Shown piece after piece: positions 31,390 through 43,381 of a stretch of DNA of 64,000 nt (position 1 is the first letter of the stretch; each line of letters starts with the position of its first letter). The notes under the pieces are model-generated. The model searched no databases. It was not told the DNA's origin and saw only the letters and a list, made by a program, of their open reading frames with translations. Origin of the DNA: Macrothele yani (lineage: Eukaryota; Arthropoda; Arachnida; Araneae; Macrothelidae). Made by a program: the position numbers and the translations under genes. The DNA is taken from NCBI GenBank assembly GCA_039090855.1, contig CM077022.1:75726971-75790970 (forward strand), written 5' to 3'.

Positions 31390-34300
31390 GCTCTTAGTGG
31401 GAGGTTTTAGTGAGAGATGGGTTTGCCTCCTCGGGGCGCTCTGTGGGCAGAACAGCAACAAAGACCTCTGTGAATCTTGTAGAGGTGCCAGCTAGTTCTG
31501 TGTGACATTGGCGAAAAGACCCCAACTCACTGGGTTTCGTTCCAGAATCCTTAGGTTGAATGACCAACTGGAACAGTCAGCTGTGGGCTAATCCCCCACA
31601 CTGATGTATTTACCTGATTAAAAAGACACAAAGAAATGATAAAAATGACTCAAGTGAGGGATACAGTGGACCTACCACACTTGAGAAGGACGGTCCAGCA
31701 CAGAAAAGATCTGGAATTTCTAAAAGGCGCATGAGAAAGAATTCACGGTTGAGTGAGTGTAAGATTGGTGTATGGAATACTAGAGGTACAAATGGCAAGA
31801 TGAATGAGGTGATTGAAGAAATGAATAAGTATAAATTGGATGTGCTGTGTGTAAGTGAAACCAAAAAGAAGTAAATTGGGATAGAAGAAGTGAATAGAAC
31901 GGTGAGTGTGTGGTCTGGAGCATTGGATAATGTTAGGGGACAAGCTGGTGCAGGTGTGATTTTAAGTGAAAAGATGAAGAACAACTTGATCCATTACAGC
32001 TGCATTAGTGAGAGAATTCTCTGGATACGTCTGAAAGGGAAATTTTAGAGAATAGTATTTGTTGTAGTGTATGGCTCCTTGTGACTCGGAACCTTCTGAT
32101 AGGAAGAGGGATTTCTGGGATGAGCTAAAAGCTGTTTTGAGCCAGTTTGGTGCTAAAGAGAAAGTTATGATACAGCAGGGGATTTCAATGCTCAAGTAGG
32201 AGTGCAGAATGTGATTTCTGACAATGTTCTGGGAAAGTTTAATGATCCTTGTGTAAATGATAATGGTGAAAGGTTAATTGAACTCTGTATTGAGAATGGT
32301 TTCTGTGTATCTAATATGTTTTTCAACCACAAGTATATCCACACATATACTTGGAAAAATCGTACTCTTGGTCAAAAGAGTGTTATAGATTTTGTTGTTA
32401 GTTTACGATCAGCGTGTGAAACACTTAGTTGTTGACACTCTTGTGAGAGGTGCACAGGTTGGCTCTGATCATTACTTGGTAGTAATGATGTCTCTGATCA
32501 TTACTTGGAGGAAAAGGAATAGGAAAAGGCCTAGGGTGAAAAGAATAAAGGTTGAAAGGCTTCCTGAAGATCGTCACCATTATCCTAACTTACTCAGAGA
32601 ACGACTGAAGGAACTGAAGTCATGTGTGAGGGATGTAGAAAAGAAGTGGGAATGTTTTAAGAACTGTGTTGTCACTGCTGTTGAGGAGGTCTGTGGTACC
32701 ACAATAGTGGGTAACAATAGAGGTGATGGTTGGTGAAATAGTGAGATTAAAGAGAAAGAAGGATGCCTATTTGGGGATGTTGCAAGGTAGTTTCTGTGGA
32801 TGAATATCACTGTAAGAAGCGTGAAACAGTTAAGCTGGTTCGACAGAGTAAGGCAAAAGATAAGAAGGAGAAGGTGGAAAGGCATGAATTGGCGTTTTGG
32901 AAAGATAGAAAGACTTTCTGGAAGTACGTGAGACTCAGGAAAAATAGGGGAAACAAAGTTGTAAGTTGTGTGAAGAATAGGAGTGGGGAAATGATATGGG
33001 AGCCCAATGAGTTAAGTGAAAGATGGGGCGAATACTTCTCTTAGTTATTAGATCAGGAAAGCAAAGGTGATTCTGAAGCAGATGATGTCACAGTGAAGGA
33101 GGAATAATTTCAAGAGAAGAGGTGTGTAAAGCTCTAAAATATCTTCAGAATGGTAAGGCTCCAGGAGTTGATGGCATAACTGCCGAGATGTTGAAATATG
33201 GTGGTGATTCTGTAATTAACTGGTTAACTGAAATTTGCCAGTTGTGCTGGAAGCTAAGAATGGTCCCTCGGGATTGGAAGGATGCTATCATTGTTCCCTT
33301 GTATAAGGGAAAAGGTTATCAGACTGACTGCAAAAACTATCATGGTATTAGCCTACTGAGTGTGCCATGGAAAGTGTTCGGTAAGGTAGTTATTGAAAAA
33401 GTACGGGGTTTTACATCAGAGAAAGTGTGGGATGTTCAGAGTGGTTTCATGCCCGGTAAAGGCTGCACTAACCAAATTTTTGCATTACGCATGATGATTG
33501 AAAAGTATCTGGCTGTTGGTAAGGAAGATTTTGCTGCCTTCATAGATTTAGAGAAAGCTTATGACCGAGTAAATAGGACACTTCTGTGGAAGGTATTGAA
33601 TGAATATGGTGTTACTGGGAATTTACTTAATAGTGTAAAAGCCATGTATGCTGGCAGTAGAGCTTGTGTACGAGTGAATGGTGTTTTATCAAAATGGTTT
33701 TCTATTGGTGCAGGAGTCAGGCAAGGTTGTGTAATCTATTAGTGCAGGAGTCAGGCAAGGCTGTTTAATATATTTATAGATGCATGCATGCATGATGCCA
33801 AAAAGATAATACTGGGTGATATCTGTGTGTGCAGATTGCTGTATACTGATGACACTGTCCTGTTGGCAGAGAGTAAAAGTGAGTTGCAGAGTATGTTGTC
33901 CCGGATGTACGAAGTTTGCATGAAATTCAAACTGAGTATAAATAAGGAAAAACCAAAGTTATGGTGTTTGAGAGAGGAATGGGTAGCACTTAATGTAATG
34001 TAAGTATAAATGGTACAGTGATTGACCAGGTGAATGAGTTTGTGTATTTAGGAAGCATGTTTGACAGAGAGAACAAATTGGATGGTGAAATTAGTAGGAG
34101 AGTGAATTCTTCATTGAAAGTCATAGCTGCCTTGGGAGGTTTTCACAGGAATGATGTGTTCTCAAGGGAGTCCCGCATGACTGTGTATGAAAGCATAATT
34201 GTTCCTACTCTGATGTATGGCAGTGAAACCTGGGTACTACATAATAAACATTGGAGTCATTTGTGTGCTGGAGAAATGCGTTACTTACGGGGGGCTGGGG

Positions 34301-34760
34301 GGTTGTGGCAAGACATGTTCTGATCGTGTGAGGAATGAAGATGTGTTGGAGTTGTGTAATGTGAAGCAAAATGTTGTTAGCAAGGTGGAGACTAATGTGC
34401 TTCAGTGGTTTGGCCATGTTGAAAGAATGAGTGATGAGATGCTTACGAAGAAAAAATTTTCAGCCCATGTGGCAGGAAGGAAAGGCAGAGGAAGGCCAAG
34501 GAAGTCATGGAAGGATCAGATTCAGGATTGTCTGCATGAGAAAAAGATCATGAGTATGAAGTATAGAAGATCTTGTGTATGTCGTGTGATGGATGTCAGT
34601 GAAGCCCGAGTTGTGTGTGGAGATCGCTGTAAATGGAGGAGTTTGATGGCAACAGTAAGTAAATAATCTGTTAAAATTTGTCTGGTAGTTTCTTTTTTTT
34701 GTGGAGCTAACCTCTGAACGAGAGAATAGTTTAGTGATATGATATATATGATATAATTAT
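31390..34760 (+). mobile_element. LINE (APE-type non-LTR retrotransposon), nearly full length
   Basis: A GC-richer leader (31390-31640) precedes endonuclease, reverse transcriptase and C-terminal regions on the plus strand. The 3' end is AGCTAACCTCTGAACGAGAG followed by a GATATGATATATATGATATA tail at about 34735-34756. Two fragments of the same family occur elsewhere here (2705-2790 minus, 54232-54445 plus). The clade within APE-type LINEs is uncertain; the RT sequence resembles I/Nimb-like elements. Confidence 0.88.
31742..34666 (+). pseudogene. LINE ORF2: endonuclease + reverse transcriptase, broken
   Basis: Endonuclease pieces: CKIGVWNTRGTNGKMNEVIE, KLDVLCVSETKK, GQAGAGVILSEK and later GSDHYLVVM. 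Reverse transcriptase from 33122: NGKAPGVDGITAEMLKYGG, CKNYHGISLLSVPWKV, FAAFIDLEKAYDRVNR (catalytic Asp), GAGVRQGC, and YTDDTVLLAES (YADD box as YTDD). C-terminal part 34018-34666: EFVYLGSMFDREN, ETWVLHNK, RYLRGAGG, WFGHVERMSDEML and GRPRKSWKDQIQD. At least six stops or frameshifts (for example near 31874, 32440, 33740, 34000, 34320). A short duplication of GCAGGAGTCAGGCAAGG sits at 33710-33760. Confidence 0.88.
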
Positions 34761-34934
34761 GTCAACAATTTCCTCATTTTCAAAATATACACTGTATTAT
34801 TTAGATCAGCTTTGTAGCCTGTTATCTTCTGAATATCACAACATAATTCTGAATATCACAACATAAGGGAGCTACTTCAGAGTTATTCTAAGTGGAGTGC
34901 AGTTTTTCGAACTCTTTGCTCAGCCAGATTTCCA

Positions 34935-35545
34935 TTTTGGAAAATTTTCCTCCATTTTGAAGCTGAAACACAATCATTTATTGAACAAAATAATATTTAA
35001 CATTAATACTGAACAAATTACGATTACAGGAGGAAAAAATTACGATTACGGGAGAAATCGTCACTCCGTCTAGCTTCCGTTTTTGAAAGACGGAATTCTG
35101 TTTACAGCCGATAAATGCCCCTCCTCCCTTCCCAATTCTCTTCGCTCTCGAGAATCGTGCAAATGATGACAACAAAGGCAAAAGTTCCCAAATCTGCGGG
35201 AGAAACTCGTGCCTAAAGATTACAGGGAAATATTCACTCCGTCGAATTTTGAATTTATGTCTTTGGAAAATTGTTGCCTACAGTTTCAAGCTGAAATACA
35301 AACATTTATGCAATAGTGATATTTAGCTACAATACTGGGCAGAGGCAACTTCGCAAAAAGAAGAAGTAACGATTACGGGAAAAAATTTTAAGTTTTGGAA
35401 AACGGAATACTATTCACACACACACACATTCACTCTCTCTCTCTCTCTCTCTCTAATCCTTTCCCCCAAATTCTCTTCAGTTTTGTATCGATCTCAAAAA
35501 ATAAAAAACGTGCCTGCAAAAGAATCTCGTGCCTGCTTTGTAACA
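34935..35545. repeat. Diverged tandem duplication, unit about 300 bp
   Basis: Both units share AAGCTGAAA.ACAA.CATTTAT, then ACGATTACGGGA, then CCCAATTCTCTTC, ending CTCGTGCCT (first 34935-35215, second 35280-35545). The second carries a (CA)n(CT)n expansion. Function and class unknown. Confidence 0.65.
35412..35455. repeat. (CA)n / (CT)n microsatellite
   Basis: CACACACACA followed by a run of about 11 CT units, inside the second unit of the local tandem duplication. Confidence 0.9.
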
Positions 35546-35762
35546 GTTGGTGGTATGCAAAATGAATTGTCCAGGCCACTACAAATGGAAGCCAATTCAT
35601 GTGTCCATAAATTGATTTTATTCCCGACATGAGCAATCGATTCGACTGCAATTTCCGTAAGTCAGGGAAGGATTCGTTTTTAATGTGTGTAATTTTATGA
35701 AGGATACATTTTTAAAGCTTGAATTTTGTGAGTTGTCAAAATACGGTCCCAGAATATATATA

Positions 35763-37296
35763 CACTGCCGGACAATTGCTAAGGACGGATGACAATAGCA
35801 ACCATAAAATGGAAGGCAGGAAAATGTGGAAATTAGCATAAGTGCGGGATACAGTAAGACGTGTTGTGCGTATGCAAATTTTGGAATTGCCGAACTTGTT
35901 CGTGACATCATAGCGCTGATTAGAGATATAAAGGATTTGACGCGTATTGACCGTTGTTGTTCAAACGCAAAGTTGAAAGGGAAAGAATCAATTGACAAAC
36001 TTGCAATTTTCAGTATGTTTTCCCGACATCACCTAGATGATTTTACGCGTGACCGTATTATTGGCAAGATTGAAGAAGGGCGAAAAATAACATGTTGCCA
36101 GGGAGTTCGACATCCGCCACAGTGTTGTTTCAAGGCTTTGGAAATCATTTCAAACAAATGGAGAGTGCAGCAAACGTCACGGGGAGGTTGTGTTCGCAGT
36201 ATGACACCTGCAGAAGATCGGTACATAGTGCTATCAACAAAAAGACACCGGCGCAGCACAGCTAGTGAGGTAGCAAATCAGTTTATGGCTGCTACTGGCA
36301 AGCGGATCTCCCGAAAAACTGTCGCCAGACGTTTGCACGAAGGAGGACTATACGCCCGCCGTCCTGTTGTGTGCATCCCATTGTCCAGACGTCACTGTAC
36401 TGCCCGTTTGCAATGGTGCCATCAACATCGCAATTGGACTGATAACGACTGGTCTGCTGTCCTTTTCTCAGATGAGAGTAGATACAGTCTATCGTCTGAT
36501 TGTCGACGACAACTGATCTGGCGTGATAGTGGTACTGCATATTGTCCAGCAAACATACAGGAAAGGGACCGATATCCGACATGTAGTGTCATGGTATGGG
36601 CTGGCATCATGATCAATGGCCGTACGTCCCTCTATGTGCTTTCAACTGGGACTATGACTGGCCAACGATACATTAATGATATTCTGCTACCTCATGTTCG
36701 CATGTTCCGTGGTGCTGTCGGTGATATTCATTTTCATGGACGACAACGCAACATGTCATCAAACAGTCGCTGTCCAGGAGTGTCTTGAGAGCGAGGATAT
36801 TCAACGCCTCGTATGGCCAGCACGTTCTCCAGATCTGAATCCCATTGAAAATGTGTGGGATGCTTTGGGGAGGAGTCTTGCTGGTCGCCAATGCCCTCCA
36901 ATAAACAAGGACACCCTCATCCGTGCACTGACAGAGGAATGGGATAAATTACCCCAACAGCTGCTTGATAATGTTGTGCAAAGCATGACACAACGTGTGG
37001 AATCTTGCATCGCCCTCCATGGTGGCCATATCCTGTATTGACATCTTACGCTGGAACGCCTGCGGACGGTAATTGCATTTTTTTCATGTTACGTATTCTG
37101 CACAAAATGGCCTGTTTGTTGTTTGTCCCTTGAACACGTTCCAAAGCCTTCTGGATTTCAGAGCACAATAAATTGTCTTACTTGTAATGTCCTGGTATTC
37201 AGACATTATTTTATTTCACTTGGCATCCAACCACACTTATTTTTTTATGCGCTATGTAGCCGTTTATGATCCGTCCTTAGCAATTGTCCAGCAGTG
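35763..37296 (+). mobile_element. Tc1-type transposon, full length, least decayed here
   Basis: 27-bp terminal inverted repeats (CACTGC.GGACAATTGCTAAG, then GACGGAT) differ at one base. TA flanks at 35761-35762 and 37297-37298. 1534 bp. A single frameshift in the transposase suggests a fairly recent insertion. Confidence 0.94.
36015..37041 (+). pseudogene. Tc1 transposase (DD34E), one frameshift
   Basis: I choose ATG 36015 (MFSRHHLDDFTRDRIIGKIE) because the helix-turn-helix begins there; the frame is open further upstream. Then TASEVANQFMAATGKRISRK, WSAVLFSDESRYSL (first Asp), VMVWAGIMINGRT. A one-base shift near 36730 leads to FIFMDDNATCHQTVAVQE (second Asp) and SPDLNPIENVWDALGR (Glu, 34 residues on), ending ALHGGHILY and TGA at 37039-37041. 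Confidence 0.92.
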
Positions 37297-37419
37297 TATA
37301 TGTGCGCCACAGACTGCACAAAAGAAAGATCAAAGAACAATAGTGTAAAACAAAGCAAAATTTTGAATTTAAAAATATATATATATATACACATACACAC
37401 ATACATGACCGCCAATAGC

Positions 37420-37960
37420 GGTATAACTATACCATCAGGATTAGAGGAAATGCTAACCCACACTCACCAACCCGCTTGGCCAGCGTGGTGAGTTATGGCC
37501 AAACCCCTCCAAAATGACTCCACAACTTAAATCTTGGCCCTCAGTCTCTGGCAGCTGGAATATACCTGGCCAAGGCAGCGGTCAGTGCGACATGAAAGCA
37601 GAGGGTGCTAAGAATCCCCGGAGGACCAGACTAGGCTGCCATCTGATGCTGACCTTGGCTACGTATAACAGACGCTCCCTATCTTCTGATTCAAGGCTTC
37701 TTGAATTGGAAGAGGAACTACAAAGGATCAAGTGGGACATCGTCAGGCTAAGTGAGGTAAGAAGAAAAGGAGAAGATCTCATTGAACTGAAAAGTGGACA
37801 TCTCTTCTACTATCGTGGGACAGATACTGGCAGAACTAGTGGTGTTGGATTTATAATAAACAAGAAACTGAAGGATAAAGTTGTAGAAGTTGAAAGTTCT
37901 TCTGACAGAGCTGCCAAGACCTTTGCATGCTCAGCAGATATCACTTATTCCCTGGCCTGC
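37420..37960 (+). pseudogene. RTE-clade LINE, 5' end and endonuclease fragment
   Basis: A leader with GGCCAGCGTGGTGAGTTATGG is followed by the endonuclease start: LATYNRRSLSSDSRLLELEE, IKWDIVRLSEVRRKGEDLIE, SGHLFYYRGTDTGRTSGVGF. This is the N-terminal pattern of RTE apurinic endonucleases. It breaks off after SSDRAAKTFACSADITYS, where an unrelated Tc1 fragment begins. Confidence 0.8.
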
Positions 37961-38185
37961 ACATTCATCATCAGATATGTTCCCGATCAAACATACCTGG
38001 GACATGGTAGCTAAGCGACTGGACCGTCAAGTACCTCTACCAGTCACCACAAATGAACTCTGGTCTTCATAGAAGCAGGCTGGCAGGCTTGTTCCCCTGA
38101 ATGATATCAAAAATCTCTTCCATGCAATGCCATGCCATGTAGAGGTTCTTATTGCTGCTTGAGATGGCTTCTCGCAATACTAAAT
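37960..38185 (+). pseudogene. Tc1 transposase C-terminal fragment
   Basis: FPIKHTWDMVAKRLDRQVPL, TTNELW, then LNDIKNLFHAMPCHVEVLIA. This follows the Tc1 pattern NPIEHVWD..GRRL and FDSMPRR..ALIAA. The Glu of NPIE is Lys here, and stops are present. Fused directly to the RTE piece. Confidence 0.65.
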
Positions 38186-38338
38186 TTTGAAGTGAAAAAA
38201 TCTTGTATAGTTCTACAAATGTAATCAGTTATTTCCTGTAACATGAGGAGTTTGTGATATAAATTTCATTTGAATAGTGCAATTGTGAGTTATTCTTTCA
38301 CTGAAGAATAACTCTGAAATATGTGATAACCAATATAG

Positions 38339-38482
38339 GGAGATTTCGTGATCCAAACAGAAATTCTGTTTTGCTTTGTAATGGACAAGGGAATAAACAA
38401 TATCTTTTTAGGTGTCTTAATTTAGATACAACTAAAAGTTTAATTCTGTGTGCAAAGACAGGAACTGACACTGAAGATTGTG
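38339..38482 (+). other. Candidate exon, unproven
   Basis: Acceptor-like CCAATATAG and donor-like TTGTG|GTATGC bound 144 bases open in phase 1-1 (GRFRDPNRNSVLLCNGQGNK, then TKSLILCAKTGTDTEDC). The residue mix looks more coding-like than its surroundings. It lies in the 29-kb intron whose flanking exons are phase 0, so it cannot be inserted alone without breaking the frame. It may be a decayed element or an exon of another transcript. Confidence 0.2.
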
Positions 38483-38950
38483 GTATGCTTTTCATACTAT
38501 TTTATTCTGTCCTCCACATTATATTTCATTTGGGAAATAAGATGTTATATTCCAAATGCAGTGCTATTTTATATTGGAAGAATTCTATTTATACTATTGC
38601 AAAACAGCTAAAAATTTTAGGCTAGGCCTACCTAGTTTCTTAAACTTGTGTTTATTTTCCTTGTTCATATCCTTGTACATTATGCAAAACTCTTTGAATG
38701 ATTGTAGATATTCATATAAGATGAATAATATGAATTTTTCATAGTTCAGATTTAAAATGGGGATTAGAAAAATATAAAAAAAGCTCTGCGTTCAGAATAT
38801 AACGTCTGTTTTCCCAAACAAAATATAACGTGGAGAACAGAATAAAATAGCATGAAATTATACTACAAACTTCAATGAAAAATGACATGTATTTTAGCTA
38901 TTTGAAAATATTGCCCTTAGTCCTAATATCAAATGTATTGAATAAGAACT

Positions 38951-39160
38951 GGCCGTCCGGGTGGTGCAGTGGTCTAAGGCGATAGCCTCTGATCATTCGT
39001 CTGAAAGGGGTCCCGGGTTCGAATCCCGGTGAGGCATGGATGTTGTGTGTTTGTCTTACGGCACTGGCTCTCTCCCTTCCTTGGAACCAGTGACCCTAAA
39101 TTAGGGATGGGCGACTGCTCACGGTGGTCGTTAAACCTCCAATCAAAAAAATAATAATAA
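38951..39160 (+). mobile_element. tRNA-derived SINE, copy 2
   Basis: Same family as 6533-6750: box A-like GTGCAGTGGTCTAAGGCG, box B GGGTTCGAATCCCGG, body GGCATGGATGTTGTG and CTGGCTCTCTCCCTTCC, then CCTCCAATCAAA and an A/T-rich tail. It lacks a short block (TTATAGCCCATTGAGTTGC-like) present in copy 1. Confidence 0.9.
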
Positions 39161-41080
39161 TAAAAAAAAATATATTGAATATTGTTTCTTTGTTCATCTA
39201 AATTCTTCAGCACTTGTTTGATTGGCACCAGCCAGTATTGATGTTGACAGACGTAAAAAAAATGCAGTTTCATGTGTGGTGTATATTTTATCACATTCAT
39301 TGAGTAACTTTAAAAAGAATAAAGTTTTTTGTAAGCTTCATGATCAGTTGATTTCTTCTCTAACAAAATGCCCATTGTTCATATTCCGTGTCAAATTTGG
39401 AGCAAGTGGGTGGCCATTTGAGAATGCACAGAATTCGATTAAATTCATTTTCATAAAAATAGTGGACTTGATTGCTATTAGCACAGAAATTAATGCTCTT
39501 TCTGAAGGTTTCTGTAAAAAGCATTCATATATAAAGCTTTATCTAGCTCCTCCAATTTTGGCTTATTAAGTGATGAAAGATTATCTACTGATTTTCAGTA
39601 AATTCTTTTGAGCCTCGATTTTATACAGCATGAACAACCGTGTGTTGAGTTCTCTCATTGTAACCAAAGCTCTACTTTTATTATTTTCCACCCTCTTTGT
39701 CACTTCGTCTTATTTAAGTGGTGGCAAAATTTGCTCTTATCTTTTCAACTTTTCTTGCAAATTTTCTCGTTTATTCCATTATCATTGGACAAGTAACGTT
39801 TTCCACGGTAATAGTGAACCATTAGCAATGTGTATGATGGCAAATATGCAGGTAAACAACAGTAGTACTGTTATTTCCATCTGTTGATGCACTGGTATAT
39901 TCAAAGTAAACAAAAAAAAAAAAAAAAAAAAAACGGGAAATAAATTTATTCGATATGCATTGCCTTCCAGACTTTAACTTTTTACCAATTAGAGGACAGC
40001 AATTTGGATATGTTAAATCACTGATTTTTAAGTATCTTAATGCCTGAATGGCACAACCTTTACTGTAATAAAAAAAGTAGCATAGCCTGTTAACCTGTAT
40101 AAGGTACAGATAGCTGTTTTTTCAGGAATTAAATCTATTGGAGTATTTTTCAGCTGCAACCAATTTTCATAAAGACAGAGGTTGTTGTTCTACATGCTGA
40201 CTCTTCACATATTTTTCATTATGCAGTTCATTTATAATTCAATCATAATATCTTTTACCATTATGGATTTAAAGTTTACAGTGCTGTGGGCAATAATGTG
40301 TTCAAAGCCTGCTTTCATTCATCATGATCATTGTTTTTGCTATGGTTTTCATAAATGATAAAATCAGTTTAGAAGTGGTTCCCATGAATAGATTGTCATG
40401 AGGAAACTGTTTGCCTCTGACAAGGTACCATGTGCCTTTGTTTACAAATGGAGAAGGAAGGTGAAGATCCCCACCAAATAGCTAGAGCCTTGCATAACCA
40501 CCTTTTTTTTTTTTTTTTTTATGTAGTTTGTTTTCCAAGCCTGCCAAAAAACACCTGATATTAACACTGTTGCTGCTAGACCAAAAGTGGTTGTGAGCAA
40601 GGGATATGCACAATCACATGGTTTGCTGTGTATAAGCCCATGTCTAATCTTAGAGACAGAGTTAGCGTCTTTTCAAGCAACTCGTTACATAGAGTGACCG
40701 AGAGACGAGCACCCGAGTGAAGCCACTGAATCATGGAATAGGCTCCTTAGAAGTATCTCTCTCCCCTCGTGTCCTGTATCTTTAAATTTAAGTATTTACT
40801 CCAATGGTTAGATTATCTGCAGGTTAGTGAGTCATGTGTGTATACGTGAAACTAAAAGTAACAGGCTCTTGTTAGTAAGTTAATAAATTTCTGCAGTATT
40901 TCATTTACACCATATTCTTTTCTTTAGTCCCACTTGGTTCAGTGACCAGTACTTGTGTATGTACGTTGTGGCCAAGCAGTAACATCAAGATAACTGATTT
41001 TATTGTTTTACTATGCCCTGTCCGTTTGAGCTGATCAGAGCTGGTAGATTAGATTTGCATCTAGTTTGGATAAAACAAGT
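39161..41080. other. Intronic DNA without an identified gene
   Basis: AT-rich sequence with poly-A (39909-39932) and poly-T (40502-40520) runs. Open frames are short and low-complexity. No element ends recognised. Confidence 0.55.
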
Positions 41081-41395
41081 ACAGTGGAACCTCGGTTATA
41101 CATTTTTCTAGTGGATGACCTTAAAAAACGTATAAAAGAAATTTTTAAATGTTTACCACTGTAAAATTTTGAATTCCTTCAAAAAAAAAAAGGGGGGCAC
41201 ATAATTTTAGATTATGCTAATTTATTATGTAAGACATACATACATACATGAATACATTGTTTGCTACCTTAAGCTTACATGTATTTTGACTTTTGTATTA
41301 ATTTTTTTATTCTAATTTCAATGTAAAAAGTAGGTTAAGAAATTATGTACAATTTCATATTTTTGATGTATGAAAAAAAACTTACCTTTGAAGTA

Positions 41396-42516
41396 CAGGT
41401 GTCTGGATGGAAAGTACCCAAAATAAAAAAATTATGTCTCGGAAAGTCAGTATTATATTCACTTCTTGTTGTGCCATCATAGAGGGAATCATTCAAAGTT
41501 TTTTTCCATGTGCTGCTCATGTGCGTGAGTCAACTGGAACCCACTAGTGTGCATGCACCAGCTAGTGTTGGCATCCCGACTGACTGCAGACAAGCTCAGT
41601 CAGAACATCAACACCCCAAGAGAAGGTTGCATGCATGTTGTGGCTTGCTGAATTAAAGTCTGTTGCTGCTGTTCAGCATCATTTTAGAACACAATGCAGA
41701 GGAAAACCTCCAACACGAAAAAGCATCCGGTTCTGGGACAACAAAGTGAGTACTACCAGAAGTCTGTTATGTGAGAAGTCTCCTGGAAAGCCACGGACAT
41801 CTGAGGAAAACGGCGAATGCATCAGAGAGGCATTCCTGCAAAGTCCACACAAATGAATCGGGCTGCTAGTTTACAGCTTAACCTTACACATTCAATGGTG
41901 CATGTTGCGGTATGCAAGCAGCTTTGTCTAAGGGCATATAAAATTAAAATGTTTTAGGCACTGAAACCGAATGACCATATCGCATGCACAAACTTCGCTG
42001 TAAACATGCTGGAAAGAATTCACATGACACCCGATTTCCTCCACCAAGTGTGCTTCTCAGATGAGGTGACCTTTCATGTCAGTGGGACTGTGAATTGGCA
42101 CAACTGCAGGATTTGGGCTAATGAAAATCCACATCACATGTGAACTAGAGAGAGGCAGCACCAAAGTTAACATCTGGGTGGGCTTGATGCACAATGAGCT
42201 GGACCTTTCTTCTTTTTGGAAGAAACTGTTGCCAGGATCTCATACCTGGTCATGCTGGAACTGTTTGCACTACTCCAGCTGCCACCTCAAACCATCTTTC
42301 AACACAACATGATGCCACCACATTTCAGCCTTGTTAGGATCACCTGGATTGTTTTCAGCCTTGTTAGGATCACCACATTGAAATTCATTGCAACAATTAT
42401 AGTGAGTAACAAACTTTGACATTTCTCCTTTGACAGTGCAAACCAGAAATGTATATAATAAATACTTTCCGAGATATAAATATTTTATTTTGGATACCTT
42501 CCATCTGGACACCCTG
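41396..42516 (+). mobile_element. mariner-type element (DD41D-like relative), internally deleted
   Basis: The ends CAGGTGTCTGGATGGAAAGT and, inverted, CAGGGTGTCCAGATGGAAGG extend through CCAAAATAAA to CTCGGAAAG, with TA at 41394-41395 and 42517-42518. 1121 bp. Coding covers only the first two thirds of a transposase. Confidence 0.85.
41635..42350 (+). pseudogene. mariner-type transposase, 3' part deleted
   Basis: WLAELKSVAAVQHHFRTQCR, KPPTRKSIRFWDNKV, GKPRTSEENGECIREAFLQS form the helix-turn-helix region. Broken frames then give VCFSDEVTFHVSG-like sequence near 42050 (first Asp), ENPHHM and KVNIWVGLMHNELD, and finally QHNMMPPHFS near the second Asp box. A 24-bp direct repeat (CAGCCTTGTTAGGATCACC, twice at 42328-42375) marks the deletion point. 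The rest of the catalytic domain is gone. Confidence 0.75.
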
Positions 42517-43381
42517 TACTTGGTAGCAAATCTGAATACAGTTTTGTTTTATATTTAACATTACATGTTCTTACTTGTAAGAATCACTCTTTTCAAAGCA
42601 GTTTGTCCACTAGTTGATTTAGCGTTAATGCTGAGTAAAATATTCACTAAACTTTGCTTGTTTCAAATTTCTTGAATTTAAAGAAAAAAAATAACTGTGA
42701 ATGCTATTTAGTAAAATTTTAGTAATGCTATTTAGTAAAATTTTAGTTGTATCATCTACTTCATGACTGCAAAGAAAAACATGCTGTCTTGATTTTCTCA
42801 AAGTTGTAACATACTAGGTTACATATAAAAGAATCAAAGAACCACATATTTTTGATAATCTGAAATTCAGAATTTAATGCATTACAGTAAAAAGCATTTA
42901 AATGAATTATGTATGACCGAATTGAAAAAGTGATGGGAACTACAGTAAAATGTTGGACTAGCGCAGAATTACATATAAAAGTCAAAAACATATAACTGAA
43001 TGACGTAATAATCACGGTTCCACTGTATATGGTTATCATTCTCATAGGGAAATGCTTTTTTTTTTTTTCCTCTCCATTTTCACATGTTAATTACTCTTTC
43101 ACTATAGAAAGAAGTGAAAGAAATTCATAATTATGGTAAAAAAAAAAAGATTTATTATTATGGTAAGAAAAATATTAGTTAGAAGTTAGATAGATTTGTT
43201 TTGAAATTTTGAACTCTCTTGAAGTCATTTACTACCTTGTTTTTACTTTTTTTTTTTTTTTATTGCTGGTCTTGTATAACAACTTAATTACAAAAGTGTG
43301 AAAATGTTTGTTGTAAATTACAAAATTCAGTGCTTAACCTTGTTAAGTGTGTCTACAAAAATGTTTTCTTTCTGTTTATAG

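Larger units (their letters stand above)
41082..43025. mobile_element. TIR element (Tigger-like ends) carrying a nested mariner-type element
   Basis: The left end CAGTGGAACCTCGGTTAT and the inverted right end CAGTGGAACCGTGATTAT are flanked by TA (41080-41081, 43026-43027). CAGTGGAACCTCG-type ends are typical of Tigger/pogo elements. No transposase of that type is seen between the ends; the interior is mainly the element at 41396-42516. Probably non-autonomous. Confidence 0.65.
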
